64,000 bases of DNA from NCBI RefSeq assembly GCF_027497495.1, contig NZ_CP114205.1, forward strand, positions 496,001 through 560,000. Direction: 5' to 3'. This document shows positions 35,747 through 45,198 of this stretch, one piece after another. The notes under the pieces were generated by a model. That model had not been told where the DNA came from and searched no databases. It was given only the letters and a program-made list of their open reading frames with translations. The DNA is from Streptomyces tubercidicus. Its GTDB lineage: Bacteria > Actinomycetota > Actinomycetes > Streptomycetales > Streptomycetaceae. Numbering within the stretch: the stretch's first letter is position 1; every line of letters starts with the position of its first letter. Position numbers and translations under genes: made by a program.

Positions 35747-35774
35747 CCGCCCGCCGCCCGCCGCCCGCCGCCCG
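35747..35774. repeat. Tandem CCGCCCG repeat
   Basis: Four perfect copies of CCGCCCG lie directly downstream of the stop codon of the MocR gene (minus strand) in the space between converging genes. Probably a slippage-prone simple repeat. Confidence 0.8.
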
Positions 35775-37280
35775 TCAGGCCACAAACGTATGCCGCAGCT
35801 CCGCCTCCACCGGCGCCCCCGTCGCCACCAGTCGCGCGGCACCGGCCAGCCGGACCGCGGCCTCGTCGGCGACCGCCCCGCTGACCGTGAACGGCAGCCG
35901 TACGAAGCCCTCGAAGGCGCCGTCGACGCCGAATCGCGGGCCGGAGGGCACCCGCACCCCGAGCCGCTCCCCCGCCTCGGCGATCCGGGAGCCGGAGAGG
36001 CCGCCCGTACGCGCCCAGAGCGTCAGGCCGCCGCGCGGCACGCTGAATTCCCAGTCGGGGAGGTGCCGGTGCAGCGCCTCCACGATCGCATCGCGATTCT
36101 CACGGGCCTGCTCGCGGCGGATGGCGATCGCCTTCTCCCAGCCGCCGCTCTCCAGGAGCGAGGCGATAGCGAGCTGTTCAAGGACCGGTGAGCCCAGGTC
36201 GGAGTAGGCGCGGGCGGCGACCAGACTGCGGATGATGTCGGGGGCGGCGCGCACCCAGCCGATCCGCATCCCGGCCCAGAACGCCTTGCTCGCCGAGCCG
36301 ACGGTGATCACCGCACTGCCGGCCGGGTCGAACGCGCAGACCGGGCGGGGCGGTTCGGGGTCCTCCTCCAGCCGGAGCTCGGTCATCGTCTCGTCCACGA
36401 CGAGCAGCGTGCCGGCCGACCGGGCGGCGTCGACGAGGCGGCGGCGTTGGTCCTCGGTGGCGAGGGTGCCGGTGGGGTTGTGGAAGTCGGCGACGACATA
36501 GGCCATACGGGGTGCGGCATCGCGCATCACCTGGCGCCAGACGGGGATGTCCCAGCCGGCCAGCTTGTCCCCCAGGGCGACCGGGACGAGCCGGGCACCG
36601 GCGTCCCGCATCAGCTGCAGGATGTTGGCGTACGACGGCGAATCGACGGCGACCCGCTCGCCGGGGCCGGTACAGAGCCGGCAGATCGCGGCGACGGCGC
36701 CCATCGCGCCGGTGGTCACCATGATCTGTTCCGGCATGGTCGGTATGCCGCGGGCGGTGTAGCGGTCCGCGAGGGCCTGCCGCAGGACGGGCAGACCGGC
36801 CGGGTAGTCGCCGTGGGTGTGGGAGTAGAGCGGAAGGTCGGCCATGGCGCCCTGGACGGCGCGGGTGAGCCAGGGTTCGGGGGCCGGAAGGGCGGCGCAG
36901 CCGAGGTCGATCATCGAACCGGCGGCTTCCGGGGGCAGCGGTTCCAGACCGCGGGTGGGCAGCGGATTGCCGGCCGGGACGGCGGTCCAACTGCCCGAAC
37001 CGCGCCGGGACTCCAGGAAGCCTTCGGCGCGCAGCGCTTCGTAGGCGGCGGCGACGGTGGTGCGGCTGACGCCGAAGGCCGCGGCCAGTTCGCGCTCGGC
37101 CGGCAGACGGGCGGCGACCGGAATGCGGCCTTCCAGCACGAGCAGGCGCACACCGTCGGCGAGGCCGCGATAGGCGGGCAACCGGCGGCCGCCGACCGCG
37201 AGTTGGGCGTCGCGCGGGTCCTGCGACCGGAGCAGGCGGGCGAGTTGGGGCGCGCCAACCGCTGAAGTCCACTGAGCCAT
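35775..37280 (-). CDS. MocR-type GntR/aminotransferase transcription factor
   Basis: A 501-residue regulator. Residues 30-100 are a GntR winged HTH (LPAERELAAAFGVSRTTVAAAYEALRAEGFL). Residues 120-490 are a fold-type I aminotransferase domain with HNPTGT near 267, DETMTEL near 296 and the PLP lysine Lys332 in VGSASKAFWAG. MocR proteins use PLP or an amino-acid adduct as effector. The divergent neighbour is a YczE-family membrane protein, the standard partner of this subgroup, so it most likely controls that gene and itself from the 101-base gap. Confidence 0.9.
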   Translation of the reverse strand: MAQWTSAVGAPQLARLLRSQDPRDAQLAVGGRRLPAYRGLADGVRLLVLEGRIPVAARLPAERELAAAFGVSRTTVAAAYEALRAEGFLESRRGSGSWTAVPAGNPLPTRGLEPLPPEAAGSMIDLGCAALPAPEPWLTRAVQGAMADLPLYSHTHGDYPAGLPVLRQALADRYTARGIPTMPEQIMVTTGAMGAVAAICRLCTGPGERVAVDSPSYANILQLMRDAGARLVPVALGDKLAGWDIPVWRQVMRDAAPRMAYVVADFHNPTGTLATEDQRRRLVDAARSAGTLLVVDETMTELRLEEDPEPPRPVCAFDPAGSAVITVGSASKAFWAGMRIGWVRAAPDIIRSLVAARAYSDLGSPVLEQLAIASLLESGGWEKAIAIRREQARENRDAIVEALHRHLPDWEFSVPRGGLTLWARTGGLSGSRIAEAGERLGVRVPSGPRFGVDGAFEGFVRLPFTVSGAVADEAAVRLAGAARLVATGAPVEAELRHTFVA

Positions 37281-37381
37281 GAAGATCAGTCCACCTTCCC
37301 GGAATTGGCTCTACTTTCCGAGCCCGGACACGCCACATGGTGTCATGCGTCGGTCCAATCCTGCCAGGAGGGGGAATAGTC

Positions 37382-38065
37382 GTGTCCATGATCAGCGAGC
37401 CCGGCCCGGGGAGGGGCCGGATGGCGCGCCGCCTGATCCAGCTCTATACGGGACTGACGCTGTACGGCGTGAGCATGGGCCTGATGCTGCGGGCCGACCT
37501 GGGACTGGAGCCCTGGAGCGTGCTCAACCAGGGCATATCCCGCCATACGGGGTGGTCGATCGGCACGATCACCATCGTGACCGGCGCACTGATCCTGCTG
37601 CTGTGGATCCCGCTGCGCCAGCGCCCCGGCCTGGGCACGGTGTCGAATGTGGTGATCCTCGGGCTGGTGATGGACGCGACACTGGCCTGGGTGCCGGAGC
37701 TGGACTCGTTGGGTGCCCGTATCCCGCTGCTGGCGGGCGCCGTCCTCCTGAACGGCGCCGCGACCGGTCTGTACATCTCCGCCGATTTCGGCCCGGGGCC
37801 GCGCGACGGGCTGATGACCGGGCTGCACCGGCGGACCGGCCGCCCGGTGCGGCTGGTGCGGACCTGCATCGAGGTGACGGTGCTCGCGGCGGGCTATCTG
37901 CTCGGCGGCTCCGTCGGCGTCGGCACGGTCGTCTACGCGCTGGCCATCGGGCCGCTGGCACAGTTCTTTCTGCGCCGTTTCGGGGGCAAAAGCGCACCCG
38001 CCAAGCCGTCCCAGGTGGTGGCCCGGGGAGAGGCTTCACCTGAGCGCGCCATACTGCCCGAGTGA
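37382..38065 (+). CDS. YczE/YyaS/YitT-family membrane protein
   Basis: A 227-residue protein with five to six transmembrane helices (LYTGLTLYGVSMGLMLRADL, SIGTITIVTGALILLLWIPL, GTVSNVVILGLVMDATLAWV, LLAGAVLLNGAATGLYISAD, VGVGTVVYALAIGPLAQFFL). LGLEPWSVLNQG and DFGPGPRDGLMTGL are family motifs. It probably transports a small molecule sensed by the divergent MocR regulator. GTG at 37382 is chosen because AGGAGGGGG lies 7 bases upstream. Its stop overlaps the GDPD start (GTGA at 38062). Confidence 0.85.
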   Translation: MSMISEPGPGRGRMARRLIQLYTGLTLYGVSMGLMLRADLGLEPWSVLNQGISRHTGWSIGTITIVTGALILLLWIPLRQRPGLGTVSNVVILGLVMDATLAWVPELDSLGARIPLLAGAVLLNGAATGLYISADFGPGPRDGLMTGLHRRTGRPVRLVRTCIEVTVLAAGYLLGGSVGVGTVVYALAIGPLAQFFLRRFGGKSAPAKPSQVVARGEASPERAILPE

Positions 38066-38862
38066 CCTCAGCGATACGCATCCGCCACGCCTATCTCGAC
38101 CACCCCACACCGCTCCCCTTCGCCCACCGGGGCGGGGACGCGGAGGGCCTGGAGAACACCGCGGCCGCCTTCCGTCACGCGGTCGGCCTCGGCTACCGCT
38201 ATCTGGAGACCGATGTGCACGCCACATCGGACGGGCAGCTCGTCGCCTTCCATGACGCGACGCTCGACCGCGTCACGGACACCCGTGGCGCGATCGGGCA
38301 GCTCCCCTGGCGGGCGGTGCGCCGGGCCCGGGTCGGCGGCCGGGAGCCGCTGCCGCTGTTCGAGGAGCTGCTGGAGGAGTTCCCCGAGGCGCGCTGGAAC
38401 GTCGACCTCAAGGCGGAGGCCGCGCTGGCGCCGCTGCTGGACCTGCTGCGCCGTACGCGCGCCTGGGACCGGGTGTGTGTCGGCTCGTTCTCCGAGGCCC
38501 GGGTGACGCGGGCCCAGCGCCTGGCCGGCCGACGGATGGCGAGTTCCCTCGGCACCCGTGGGGTGGCCGGGCTGCGGCTGCGCTCATACGGCCGCGGAGT
38601 GCTGCCGCTCGACCGGCTGCTGGGTGCGGCGGTACGGCGCAGCGCGGTCTGCGTCCAGGTCCCCGAGCAGCAGTACGGCATCCCGGTCGTCGATCCGCTG
38701 TTCCTGCGCGCGGCGCATGCGCTGGGCATGCAGGTGCACGTCTGGACGGTCAATGACGCGGACCGGATGAACGCCCTCCTGGACCTCGGCGTCGACGGCA
38801 TCATGACCGATCGCCTGGAGACGCTGCGTACGGTACTGACCGAGCGGGGATGCTGGACCTGA
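38062..38862 (+). CDS. Glycerophosphodiester phosphodiesterase
   Basis: A 266-residue cytoplasmic GDPD (TIM barrel) that splits glycerophosphodiesters into glycerol 3-phosphate and an alcohol. Active-site motifs: AHRGGDAEGLENT near residues 21-33, YLETDVHATSDGQLVAFHD near 47-65, WNVDLKAE near 113 and VWTVNDADRMNALLDLGVDGIMTDR near 227-251. No signal peptide. Translationally coupled to the YczE-family gene. Confidence 0.92.
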   Translation: MTSAIRIRHAYLDHPTPLPFAHRGGDAEGLENTAAAFRHAVGLGYRYLETDVHATSDGQLVAFHDATLDRVTDTRGAIGQLPWRAVRRARVGGREPLPLFEELLEEFPEARWNVDLKAEAALAPLLDLLRRTRAWDRVCVGSFSEARVTRAQRLAGRRMASSLGTRGVAGLRLRSYGRGVLPLDRLLGAAVRRSAVCVQVPEQQYGIPVVDPLFLRAAHALGMQVHVWTVNDADRMNALLDLGVDGIMTDRLETLRTVLTERGCWT

Positions 38863-39292
38863 GCCACCCGCGGGCCGTGACCCGGTCCGTCGCCCCGTCC
38901 GCCGCCGTGTACGGGGACGCCCCATACTGGGACGCCGCATACGGGGACAGGGGCACGGCCGGAAATCCCGTACCTGACCGGATTTAGCCTCCGGGGGTGC
39001 GGGGCGGTAGTGTACGCCTTTGGCTCACCAGGCGGACCGTTACTGCGCGCTCAAGCATGGAAGGCGCTGGGTGACATCTGCTGCCAGATGTGACAAACCG
39101 GGCGCCGGTGGGTACAACAAGGGGCGGCACGAAGGTAGGCAGCGGCGCACAGCGCCTCCGTCAAGGGCGGTGGTGGGCGACGGGTGGGCTCAAATCCCGG
39201 ATTCGGGAATCTTCACCGCCGACCGGACGTTGACCGGATGACGACGACAGCGACACCTGTCCTGTGGGCGACAAGCCCGGGAGGCACGATTC
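38863..39292. other. Intergenic region upstream of rbpA
   Basis: About 430 bases. The end holds the sigma-R promoter (39205-39231). The stretch 39000-39120, with AT-richer patches, may hold a second rbpA promoter, but I cannot define one. No ORF with coding character. Confidence 0.5.
39205..39231 (+). promoter_or_regulatory. Sigma-R promoter of rbpA
   Basis: GGGAAT (39205-39210) and GTT (39229-39231) are separated by exactly 18 bases, the consensus for the disulfide-stress sigma factor SigR. The start codon follows 61 bases downstream. rbpA is an established SigR-regulon member in S. coelicolor, which supports the call. Confidence 0.9.
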
Positions 39293-39670
39293 ATGAGTGA
39301 GCGAGCTCTCCGCGGCACGCGACTCGTGGTGACCAGCTACGAGACCGACCGCGGCATCGACCTGGCCCCGCGCCAGGCGGTGGAGTACGCATGCGAGAAC
39401 GGACATCGATTTGAGATGCCGTTCTCGGTTGAGGCCGAGATTCCGCCGGAGTGGGAGTGCAAGGTATGCGGTGCACCCTCTCTTCTGGTGGATGGCGACG
39501 GCCCCGAGGAGAAGAAGGGTAAGCCCGCGCGTACGCACTGGGACATGCTCATGGAGCGGCGCACCCGCGAGGAGCTGGAGGAGGTGCTGGCCGAACGGCT
39601 GGCCGTCCTGCGCTCCGGCACCATGAACATCGCCGTGCATCCGCGCGACACCAACCGCAAGTCCGCCTGA
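39293..39670 (+). CDS. rbpA: RNA polymerase-binding protein RbpA
   Basis: A 125-residue actinobacterial transcription factor that binds RNA polymerase and principal sigma factors and stabilises open complexes. Order of elements: N-terminal tail with LRGTRLVVTSYETDRG, core with the metal-site-like cysteines in YACENGH and CKVCG (about 33-59), basic linker EEKKGKPARTHWDML and the sigma-interaction helix MERRTREELEEVLAERLAVL (87-106). Its sigma-R promoter is visible upstream and a strong terminator follows. Confidence 0.96.
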   Translation: MSERALRGTRLVVTSYETDRGIDLAPRQAVEYACENGHRFEMPFSVEAEIPPEWECKVCGAPSLLVDGDGPEEKKGKPARTHWDMLMERRTREELEEVLAERLAVLRSGTMNIAVHPRDTNRKSA

Positions 39671-39697
39671 CAACGGACCTGCGTCAAGCAGCACGTC

Positions 39698-39736
39698 AAG
39701 GCCGGGGCCACTGCACCATGCAGTGGCCCCGGCCTT
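39698..39736 (+). terminator. Strong intrinsic terminator of rbpA
   Basis: A perfect 18-base-pair stem (AAGGCCGGGGCCACTGCA with its complement) closes a three-base loop CCA and runs into a T-run. It starts 27 bases after the rbpA stop and may also serve the converging fxsA gene. Confidence 0.93.
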
Positions 39737-39794
39737 TGTCGTCCCGCTCGGCCGCCCCGACCGGGTCCGGCCGCCCCGACCGGCGCCGACGGGC

Positions 39795-40439
39795 TCAGCC
39801 GGTCAGCGGCGGATCCTGGCGGCGCGGGGACGGGGGCTCGTCGTCGCGGATGACCTCGCCCTGGACGACCTTGCCGTCCGGCCGGTGCATCCGGGCCTGC
39901 TGGAACGCGTCACCGAACGTGCTCGGCGCGTAGGCCGACCGCCGGGACAGCAGCTTCTCGGCGCGGCGCTGGATCAGCTTCCCCGTCGGCGGGAAGAGGC
40001 AGAGCAGCCCCAGCGCGTCGGACACCAGCCCCGGCAGCATCAGCAGCAGCCCGCCGGCCATCGGCAGGGTATTGCCGCTCCCCCGCTTGTCCCTGCCTGA
40101 CTTGCCGTTGCCCGACTTGTCGTTGCCCGGCCTGTCGTCGCCGGACCTCCCGTGCCCGGACGGGGAGTTGCCGGACGCGGCCGGATCGCCGGCGGTCTGC
40201 AGGCTCTCGGTGAGGTTCCGCCACGCGCGACGGCCGGCCCGCTTGGTCACATATCCGCCGACGATCACTCCGGCGACCAGCAGAAGCAGGACCGTCAGAC
40301 CGTTGGTGGCACCGGCGACGACGGTCAGCAGCCAGATCTCCAGCACCATCCAGGCGGCGATGCCCAAGGGGATGAACCTCCGGGCGCGCGAGCGCTGGGG
40401 CGGGCGGGGACTCGGCGATGGCGTGGCTCCGAACGTCAT
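39795..40439 (-). CDS. fxsA: FxsA-family membrane protein
   Basis: A 214-residue cytoplasmic membrane protein. Helices at about 20-45 (FIPLGIAAWMVLEIWLLTVV) and 47-65 (GLTVLLLLVAGVIVGGYV), then the family feature GRRAWRNL. The second conserved block GGLLLMLPGLVSDALGLLCL is at about 131-150, followed by a cytoplasmic tail. FxsA in E. coli overcomes F-plasmid exclusion of phage T7. Odd feature: residues 88-127 are a Gly/Ser/Lys/Asp-rich low-complexity insert (GNDKSGNGKSGRDKRG) between the two halves. Confidence 0.85.
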   Translation of the reverse strand: MTFGATPSPSPRPPQRSRARRFIPLGIAAWMVLEIWLLTVVAGATNGLTVLLLLVAGVIVGGYVTKRAGRRAWRNLTESLQTAGDPAASGNSPSGHGRSGDDRPGNDKSGNGKSGRDKRGSGNTLPMAGGLLLMLPGLVSDALGLLCLFPPTGKLIQRRAEKLLSRRSAYAPSTFGDAFQQARMHRPDGKVVQGEVIRDDEPPSPRRQDPPLTG

Positions 40440-40517
40440 GCCTCAAGTGTGCCTGGCCCGTGGGGCCGCCCTTTCCCAAGGGGCGCCGGAGGGATCAACT
40501 CCCGGCACCGGGTGGCG

Positions 40518-41273
40518 TCAGCGGCCGCGGATCTTGTCCACCCGCGAGCCGACGCCCCAGGCCGTGACGCGCCACAGCGCCTCCACGACGATGTCCCGGC
40601 TCATCTTGCTGTCGCCGTACTCGCGCTCGACAAAGGTGATCGGGACCTCGACGACGTGGTAACCGGCCTGTACGGCGCGGCGGGCCAGGTCGACCTGGAA
40701 GCAGTAGCCCTGCGAGGCGACATCGTCCAGGCCCAGCCCCTTGAGGGCCTCCGCGCGAAAGGCCCGGTAGCCGCCGGTGATATCGCGCAGCGGCAGATCC
40801 AGCGCCAGTCGGGAGTAGGTGCTGCCGCCGCGGGAGATGAGCTGGCGGAGCTTGGGCCAGTTGACGGTGCGGCCGCCGGGCACCCAGCGCGAGCCGAGGA
40901 CGAGATCGGCGCCCTTGAGGGCGGTGAGCAGCCGGGGCAGTTCCTCGGGCTGGTGCGAGCCGTCGGCATCCATCTCGACCAGTACGCCGTAGCCGTGGTC
41001 GATGCCCCACTGGAAACCCGCGAGATAGGCGGCGCCAAGACCTTCCTTGCCCTGGCGGTGCAGGACATGGACGTGGTCGTCGTCGGCGGCCAGGTCATCG
41101 GCCAGCTTGCCGGTGCCGTCGGGGCTGTTGTCGTCCGCGACCAGGACATGCGCCTCGGGAACGGCGGACCGCACCCGCGAGACGACCGGCTTGATGTTCT
41201 CCGCCTCGTTGTACGTCGGAATGATCACCAACGTGGTGCCGAGCGGACCGTACTGCCGCTGACCGTCTGTCAC
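40518..41273 (-). CDS. ppm1: Polyprenol monophosphomannose synthase (Ppm1)
   Basis: A 251-residue GT2 glycosyltransferase that makes polyprenyl-phosphate-mannose, the donor for protein O-mannosylation. Features: LVIIPTYNEAENI near 13, VADDNSPDGTG near 43 and the DXD-type motif EMDADGSHQPEELP near 98, LGSRWVPGG near 125 and GYCFQVDLARRA near 187. The GTG start at 41273 overlaps the lnt stop (GTGA), so the genes are translationally coupled. In mycobacteria the same two activities are fused in one Ppm1 protein; here they are separate. Confidence 0.92.
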   Translation of the reverse strand: MTDGQRQYGPLGTTLVIIPTYNEAENIKPVVSRVRSAVPEAHVLVADDNSPDGTGKLADDLAADDDHVHVLHRQGKEGLGAAYLAGFQWGIDHGYGVLVEMDADGSHQPEELPRLLTALKGADLVLGSRWVPGGRTVNWPKLRQLISRGGSTYSRLALDLPLRDITGGYRAFRAEALKGLGLDDVASQGYCFQVDLARRAVQAGYHVVEVPITFVEREYGDSKMSRDIVVEALWRVTAWGVGSRVDKIRGR

Positions 41274-42943
41274 TGCTGCCCCTTCTCGTCCTTCGTGCGC
41301 CCACGCCGGCCGATGGCTGCCGCGGCGGCGCAGGACAGAAGGCCCACGATAGCGAGCGCCCACTCCGGAGCGGCACCGACGCGGTCGGCGAGCGTCGTTT
41401 CGTCCCGCAGCGGAATCCGCGCGGAGACCACGCCCTGCGTGAACTCGGGGATCCGGTGGGTGACCGTGCCGTCGGGGGCGACCACCGCGCTGATCCCGCT
41501 GGTGGCCGCGGTGACCACGGCGCGGCCGTGTTCGACGGCACGCAGCTTGGACATCGCCAGCTGCTGCTCGGGCTGGCCGGTGCGGCCGTAGGTGGCATTG
41601 TTCGTCTGGACGACCAGGGCGCGGGCGCCGGCGTTGACGGTGTCGTGGACGATCTGGTCGTAGGCGACCTCGAAACAGATGACATCGCCGAGCCGGGCGG
41701 GGCCGACCTTGAGCAGGCCGGTGTGGTCACCGGGGTAGAAGTTGCGGGTCACCCGCTGGAAGCGCGTGATGATCTTGCTGAGCTGCTCCTTGAACGGCAC
41801 GTACTCGCCGAACGGCACCGGGTGCTGCTTGGTGTAGGAGGCGCCGGGCCCCTTCTTCGGGTCCCAGACGATGCCCTCGTTGAAGACGTAGCCCTCCTTG
41901 GTGGGGTGATCCACCAGAGCGCCTACGAGGACGGGCACGCCGATGGCTTTCACGGCCTGGTCGATCCGGTCGTACGCCTGCGGGTACTGGTACGGATCGA
42001 GGTCGGAGGAGTTCTCCGGCCAGATCACCAGGTCCGGCTTCTTGGCCTTCCCGGCCTTGACGTCGGCGGCGAGCTTCTCGGTGGCGGTGGCGTGGTTGTC
42101 CGTGATCATCATGGGCCGGCCGAGGAAGTCCATCCCGGGTGACTGGACGTTGCCCTGGACGACAGCGATGTCCACGGTGTCATCGGCCTTCGTGGGGACG
42201 GGCACCAGCACACCGGCCAGCGTGACCGCGGCGGCCAGCCCGAACGCCTCCAGCGCCGGAACGGCCCGGCGCAGCGACCCGTTCTCGCGCAGCCCCCAGA
42301 GGGTGCCGGCGCAGGCGGCGAGCAGCGCCGCGGCCAGCGCGACGGCGAAGGTCACCAGCGGGGCGCCACCGAGCGCGGCGAGCGGGGTGAGCGGCGAACC
42401 GGTGTGGGCGAACGCCAGCCGTCCCCACGGGAACCCGCCGAGCGGCAGCCGGTCGCGGGCCCACTCCTGGGCGACCCACAGACAGGCGGTCCACACCGGC
42501 CAGCCCGGCAGCCGGGAGGTGACGGCGAGCCCCGCGCCCAGCAGCGCCAGGAAGCACGCCTCGGCGATCGAGAGGCCCACCACCGCGTCCCAGCCGATGA
42601 CATGCAGCCACTTCAGCAGGAGCACGAAGAACGAGAGCCCGAACGCGAAGCCCGTCCAGGCTCCCTGGCGGGCGGTACGGCCGCGGGTCAGCAGCGACAG
42701 CGCGGCGACCGACACCAGGGACAGCGGCCACAGGTCGTACGGCGGGAAGGCGAGTCCGAGCAGGAGACCGGCGACGACCGCGAGGCCGGTGCGCGGTGCC
42801 TCACGGCGGGCCAGTGCGGCAAGACGCCGGGCGCGTCCGGGGCGTGCGGGCGCGGCTGCGGAGGCCGGCGCGGCGAGGGGCACCGGGCCGTCGGGCGTAC
42901 TGCCGCTGACGGCTTCTTCGGTGGTGTCGGAGCCCGATGGCAC
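41270..42943 (-). CDS. lnt: Apolipoprotein N-acyltransferase
   Basis: A 557-residue enzyme that N-acylates the lipid-modified cysteine of lipoproteins. The N-terminal half has about six to seven transmembrane helices (AVVAGLLLGLAFPPYDLWPL and on). The C-terminal half is a nitrilase domain with the triad Glu310 (WPENSSDLD), Lys372 (KQHPVPFGEYVPF) and Cys423 (VICFEVAYD). A final helix closes the protein (WALAIVGLLSCAAAAAIG). GTG at 42943 is preferred because AGGAAGG precedes it; the open frame upstream is not protein-like. It is the upstream partner of ppm1. Confidence 0.92.
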   Translation of the reverse strand: MPSGSDTTEEAVSGSTPDGPVPLAAPASAAAPARPGRARRLAALARREAPRTGLAVVAGLLLGLAFPPYDLWPLSLVSVAALSLLTRGRTARQGAWTGFAFGLSFFVLLLKWLHVIGWDAVVGLSIAEACFLALLGAGLAVTSRLPGWPVWTACLWVAQEWARDRLPLGGFPWGRLAFAHTGSPLTPLAALGGAPLVTFAVALAAALLAACAGTLWGLRENGSLRRAVPALEAFGLAAAVTLAGVLVPVPTKADDTVDIAVVQGNVQSPGMDFLGRPMMITDNHATATEKLAADVKAGKAKKPDLVIWPENSSDLDPYQYPQAYDRIDQAVKAIGVPVLVGALVDHPTKEGYVFNEGIVWDPKKGPGASYTKQHPVPFGEYVPFKEQLSKIITRFQRVTRNFYPGDHTGLLKVGPARLGDVICFEVAYDQIVHDTVNAGARALVVQTNNATYGRTGQPEQQLAMSKLRAVEHGRAVVTAATSGISAVVAPDGTVTHRIPEFTQGVVSARIPLRDETTLADRVGAAPEWALAIVGLLSCAAAAAIGRRGRTKDEKGQQ

Positions 42944-43474
42944 GGTCGCGAGCCTTCCTGCAGGTCGTCGGTGGTGAGCTGACCGTACAACGGGAGGCCG
43001 GGATTGCGGATGCGGGGTGCACAAAAGGTGAAGGGGCCTCCGGGGAGGGAGGCGGAGGGATGCGGTGCGGTGCGGATAGGGGCCCGGCGCCCTTCGGGCC
43101 GACCTGGGACCCGCTGGCTGCGGGTCGACCGAAAGCCGTTGTCTACTGAGCGTCCGGGCCCCACCCGGGTCGCACCCGCCGACCAGCCGAAACCTTCCAT
43201 CGCCCCGTGCCGCGGGTCCTGGACCTGGCTCCCAGTGGCGGTGTGCCCCAGTGGCGCACCGCCCCATGGCCCAGCTGCGTTCGACGACTGCGCGGAGATC
43301 TACCGGTCGGACGTCCTGTGGTGGACTCGGCCGAACCTACCGGCCGCCGACCGCCTGCTGTCAACAGGTGCTCCGCCTGCGTCGTTTTCGCGTCGCCCCA
43401 GGTCAGCCGCGAGCGCCCGCCGCTGGGCCAAGGAGCAGCAAGCACGGTCCGTGGTGGCACCTGCCTGCCCGATG
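42944..43474. other. Intergenic region upstream of lnt
   Basis: About 530 bases between the amidohydrolase and lnt genes, both on the minus strand. It should hold the lnt-ppm1 promoter. I see no coding frame; 43040-43120 is purine-rich and contains a modest GGCCCG/CGGGCC hairpin. Confidence 0.45.
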
Positions 43475-45142
43475 TCACTCGTTCGGCGGTCCGAAGACCG
43501 TTCGCCCGCCAACGACCGTCCGCAGGCAGACCGGGAGGTCGTTGCCGGGGGTGAGATCGGGCAGGCCGGGGGTACCGGAGCGGGGGTCGGTGGACCAGCG
43601 CTCCACCCGCTCATCGGGGGCCTGGACGAGCAGTTCGCCGGTGCGCCAGACCGCGTAGTCGGCGGGGGCGCCGGGCACCAGGACGCCCGCGTCGTCCCGG
43701 CCGATGGCGCGCCAGCCGCCGCGGGTGTGGGCGGTGAACGCGGCGCGGGCGGAGATGCCATGGGCGCGGGTGCGGTGGAAGACGGCGGCCCGTACGGTGC
43801 CCCAGGGGTCGAGCGGGGTGACCGGGCTGTCGGATCCGAGGGCGAGCGGGACCCCGGCCTTGAGCAGCGCGGCGTACGGGTTGAGGGTGCGGGCACGGTC
43901 GGCGCCGAGCCGGGCCGCGTACATGCCGTCCTCGCCGCCCCATGCCGCGTCGAAGGCGGGCTGGACGGAGGCGGTCAGGGCGAGGTCGGCGAAGCCGGCG
44001 ATGGTGCGCTCGGTGAGCATTTCGGCGTGCTCGACGCGGTGCCGGGCGGCCCGGATCCGGTCCAGGCCGACGCGCTCGGCTGCGGCCCGTACGCCGTCGA
44101 CGACGCCGGTCAGGGCCGCGTCCCCGATGGCGTGGAAGCCGGCCTGGAGTCCGGCCTCGGTGCAGGCGGCGACATGGGCGGCGACTGCCTCGGCGTCGAG
44201 GTGCGCGGCGCCGGTGTGGCTGGGGGAATCCGCGTACGGGGCGTGCAGATGGGCGGTGTGCGAGCCGAGCGAGCCGTCGGCGAAGAGGTCGCCCGCGGCG
44301 CCGATGGCCCCGAGTTCCCGGATCCGCTGGGCGTCCTTTGCGGTCGCGACCGTCTCGGCCCAGTAGCCGACGACGCGCGGGCCGTTCCCCTCCCGGGCCA
44401 GGGCGAGCAGCGCCGTGAAGTCGTCCTCCCCGGAGATGTCCGGGCCCGCGCACTCGTGCAGGCTGCCGATGCCGAGCGAGGCGGCGCGGGCGAGCGTGGC
44501 CCGCTGGGCCTCGGCGCGCTGGGCGGGGGTGACAGTGGCGTACGCGGCCTGGCGCACCGCGTGGTGGGCGTCACCGGTCAGCGGGGCGTCGGCCCGGAAG
44601 CCGGCCAGTTCGCGCACGCCGGGGACCAGATCGAGCAGCGCCGTCGTCACCACCGCGGAGTGCACATCCACCCGGGTGAGGTAGAGCGGCCGGCCGCCGG
44701 TGGCCGCGTCCAGTTCCACGCGGGACGGCGGGCGGCCCTCCGGCCAGGCGCTGGCGTCCCAGCCGTGCCCGAGCAGAATCCGGTCCGCCTGCCGCGCGGC
44801 CGCGTATCCGCGGATACGGGTCAGTGCATCGGACAGCGTGCCGGCACCGGACAGGTCGAGTCCGGTGAGCGCGAGCCCCGTCGCGGTGGTGTGCACATGT
44901 GCGTCCGTGAACGCCGGGGTGACCAGCGCACCGTCGAGCGGGATGACCTCGTCGACCCCTTCGGCGAAGGAGTCGGCCGCGCCCTCCTCACCGACCCAGG
45001 CGATGCGGTCGCCTTCGACGACCATGGCGGTGGCGAAGGGGTCGGCGGGGCTGTGCACCTCACCGCCGCGCAGCAGGACCGTACGGGGACGGGCCGGGCC
45101 GTTGGGGTGCTGTCGGGCCGGATCGGGGGTGTGCTCGCTCAT
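43475..45142 (-). CDS. Amidohydrolase, YtcJ-like (Amidohydro_3), second copy
   Basis: A 555-residue metal-dependent hydrolase of the same family as 10946-12643 but clearly diverged. Motifs: LVTPAFTDAHVHTTATGLAL near residue 73, ADRILLGHGWDASAWPEGRPP near 120, GFHAIGDAALTGVVDGV near 325, HRVEHAEML near 356 and ALGSDSPVTPLDPWGTV near 419. The substrate is unknown. It sits 56 bases downstream of the Lrp-type regulator on the same strand and may be controlled by it. Confidence 0.83.
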   Translation of the reverse strand: MSEHTPDPARQHPNGPARPRTVLLRGGEVHSPADPFATAMVVEGDRIAWVGEEGAADSFAEGVDEVIPLDGALVTPAFTDAHVHTTATGLALTGLDLSGAGTLSDALTRIRGYAAARQADRILLGHGWDASAWPEGRPPSRVELDAATGGRPLYLTRVDVHSAVVTTALLDLVPGVRELAGFRADAPLTGDAHHAVRQAAYATVTPAQRAEAQRATLARAASLGIGSLHECAGPDISGEDDFTALLALAREGNGPRVVGYWAETVATAKDAQRIRELGAIGAAGDLFADGSLGSHTAHLHAPYADSPSHTGAAHLDAEAVAAHVAACTEAGLQAGFHAIGDAALTGVVDGVRAAAERVGLDRIRAARHRVEHAEMLTERTIAGFADLALTASVQPAFDAAWGGEDGMYAARLGADRARTLNPYAALLKAGVPLALGSDSPVTPLDPWGTVRAAVFHRTRAHGISARAAFTAHTRGGWRAIGRDDAGVLVPGAPADYAVWRTGELLVQAPDERVERWSTDPRSGTPGLPDLTPGNDLPVCLRTVVGGRTVFGPPNE

Positions 45143-45198
45143 ACCGGACAGTTTGGCCCCTGGCGCGGACGGGCCGCGCGCAGGGGGGCGATCACCGG

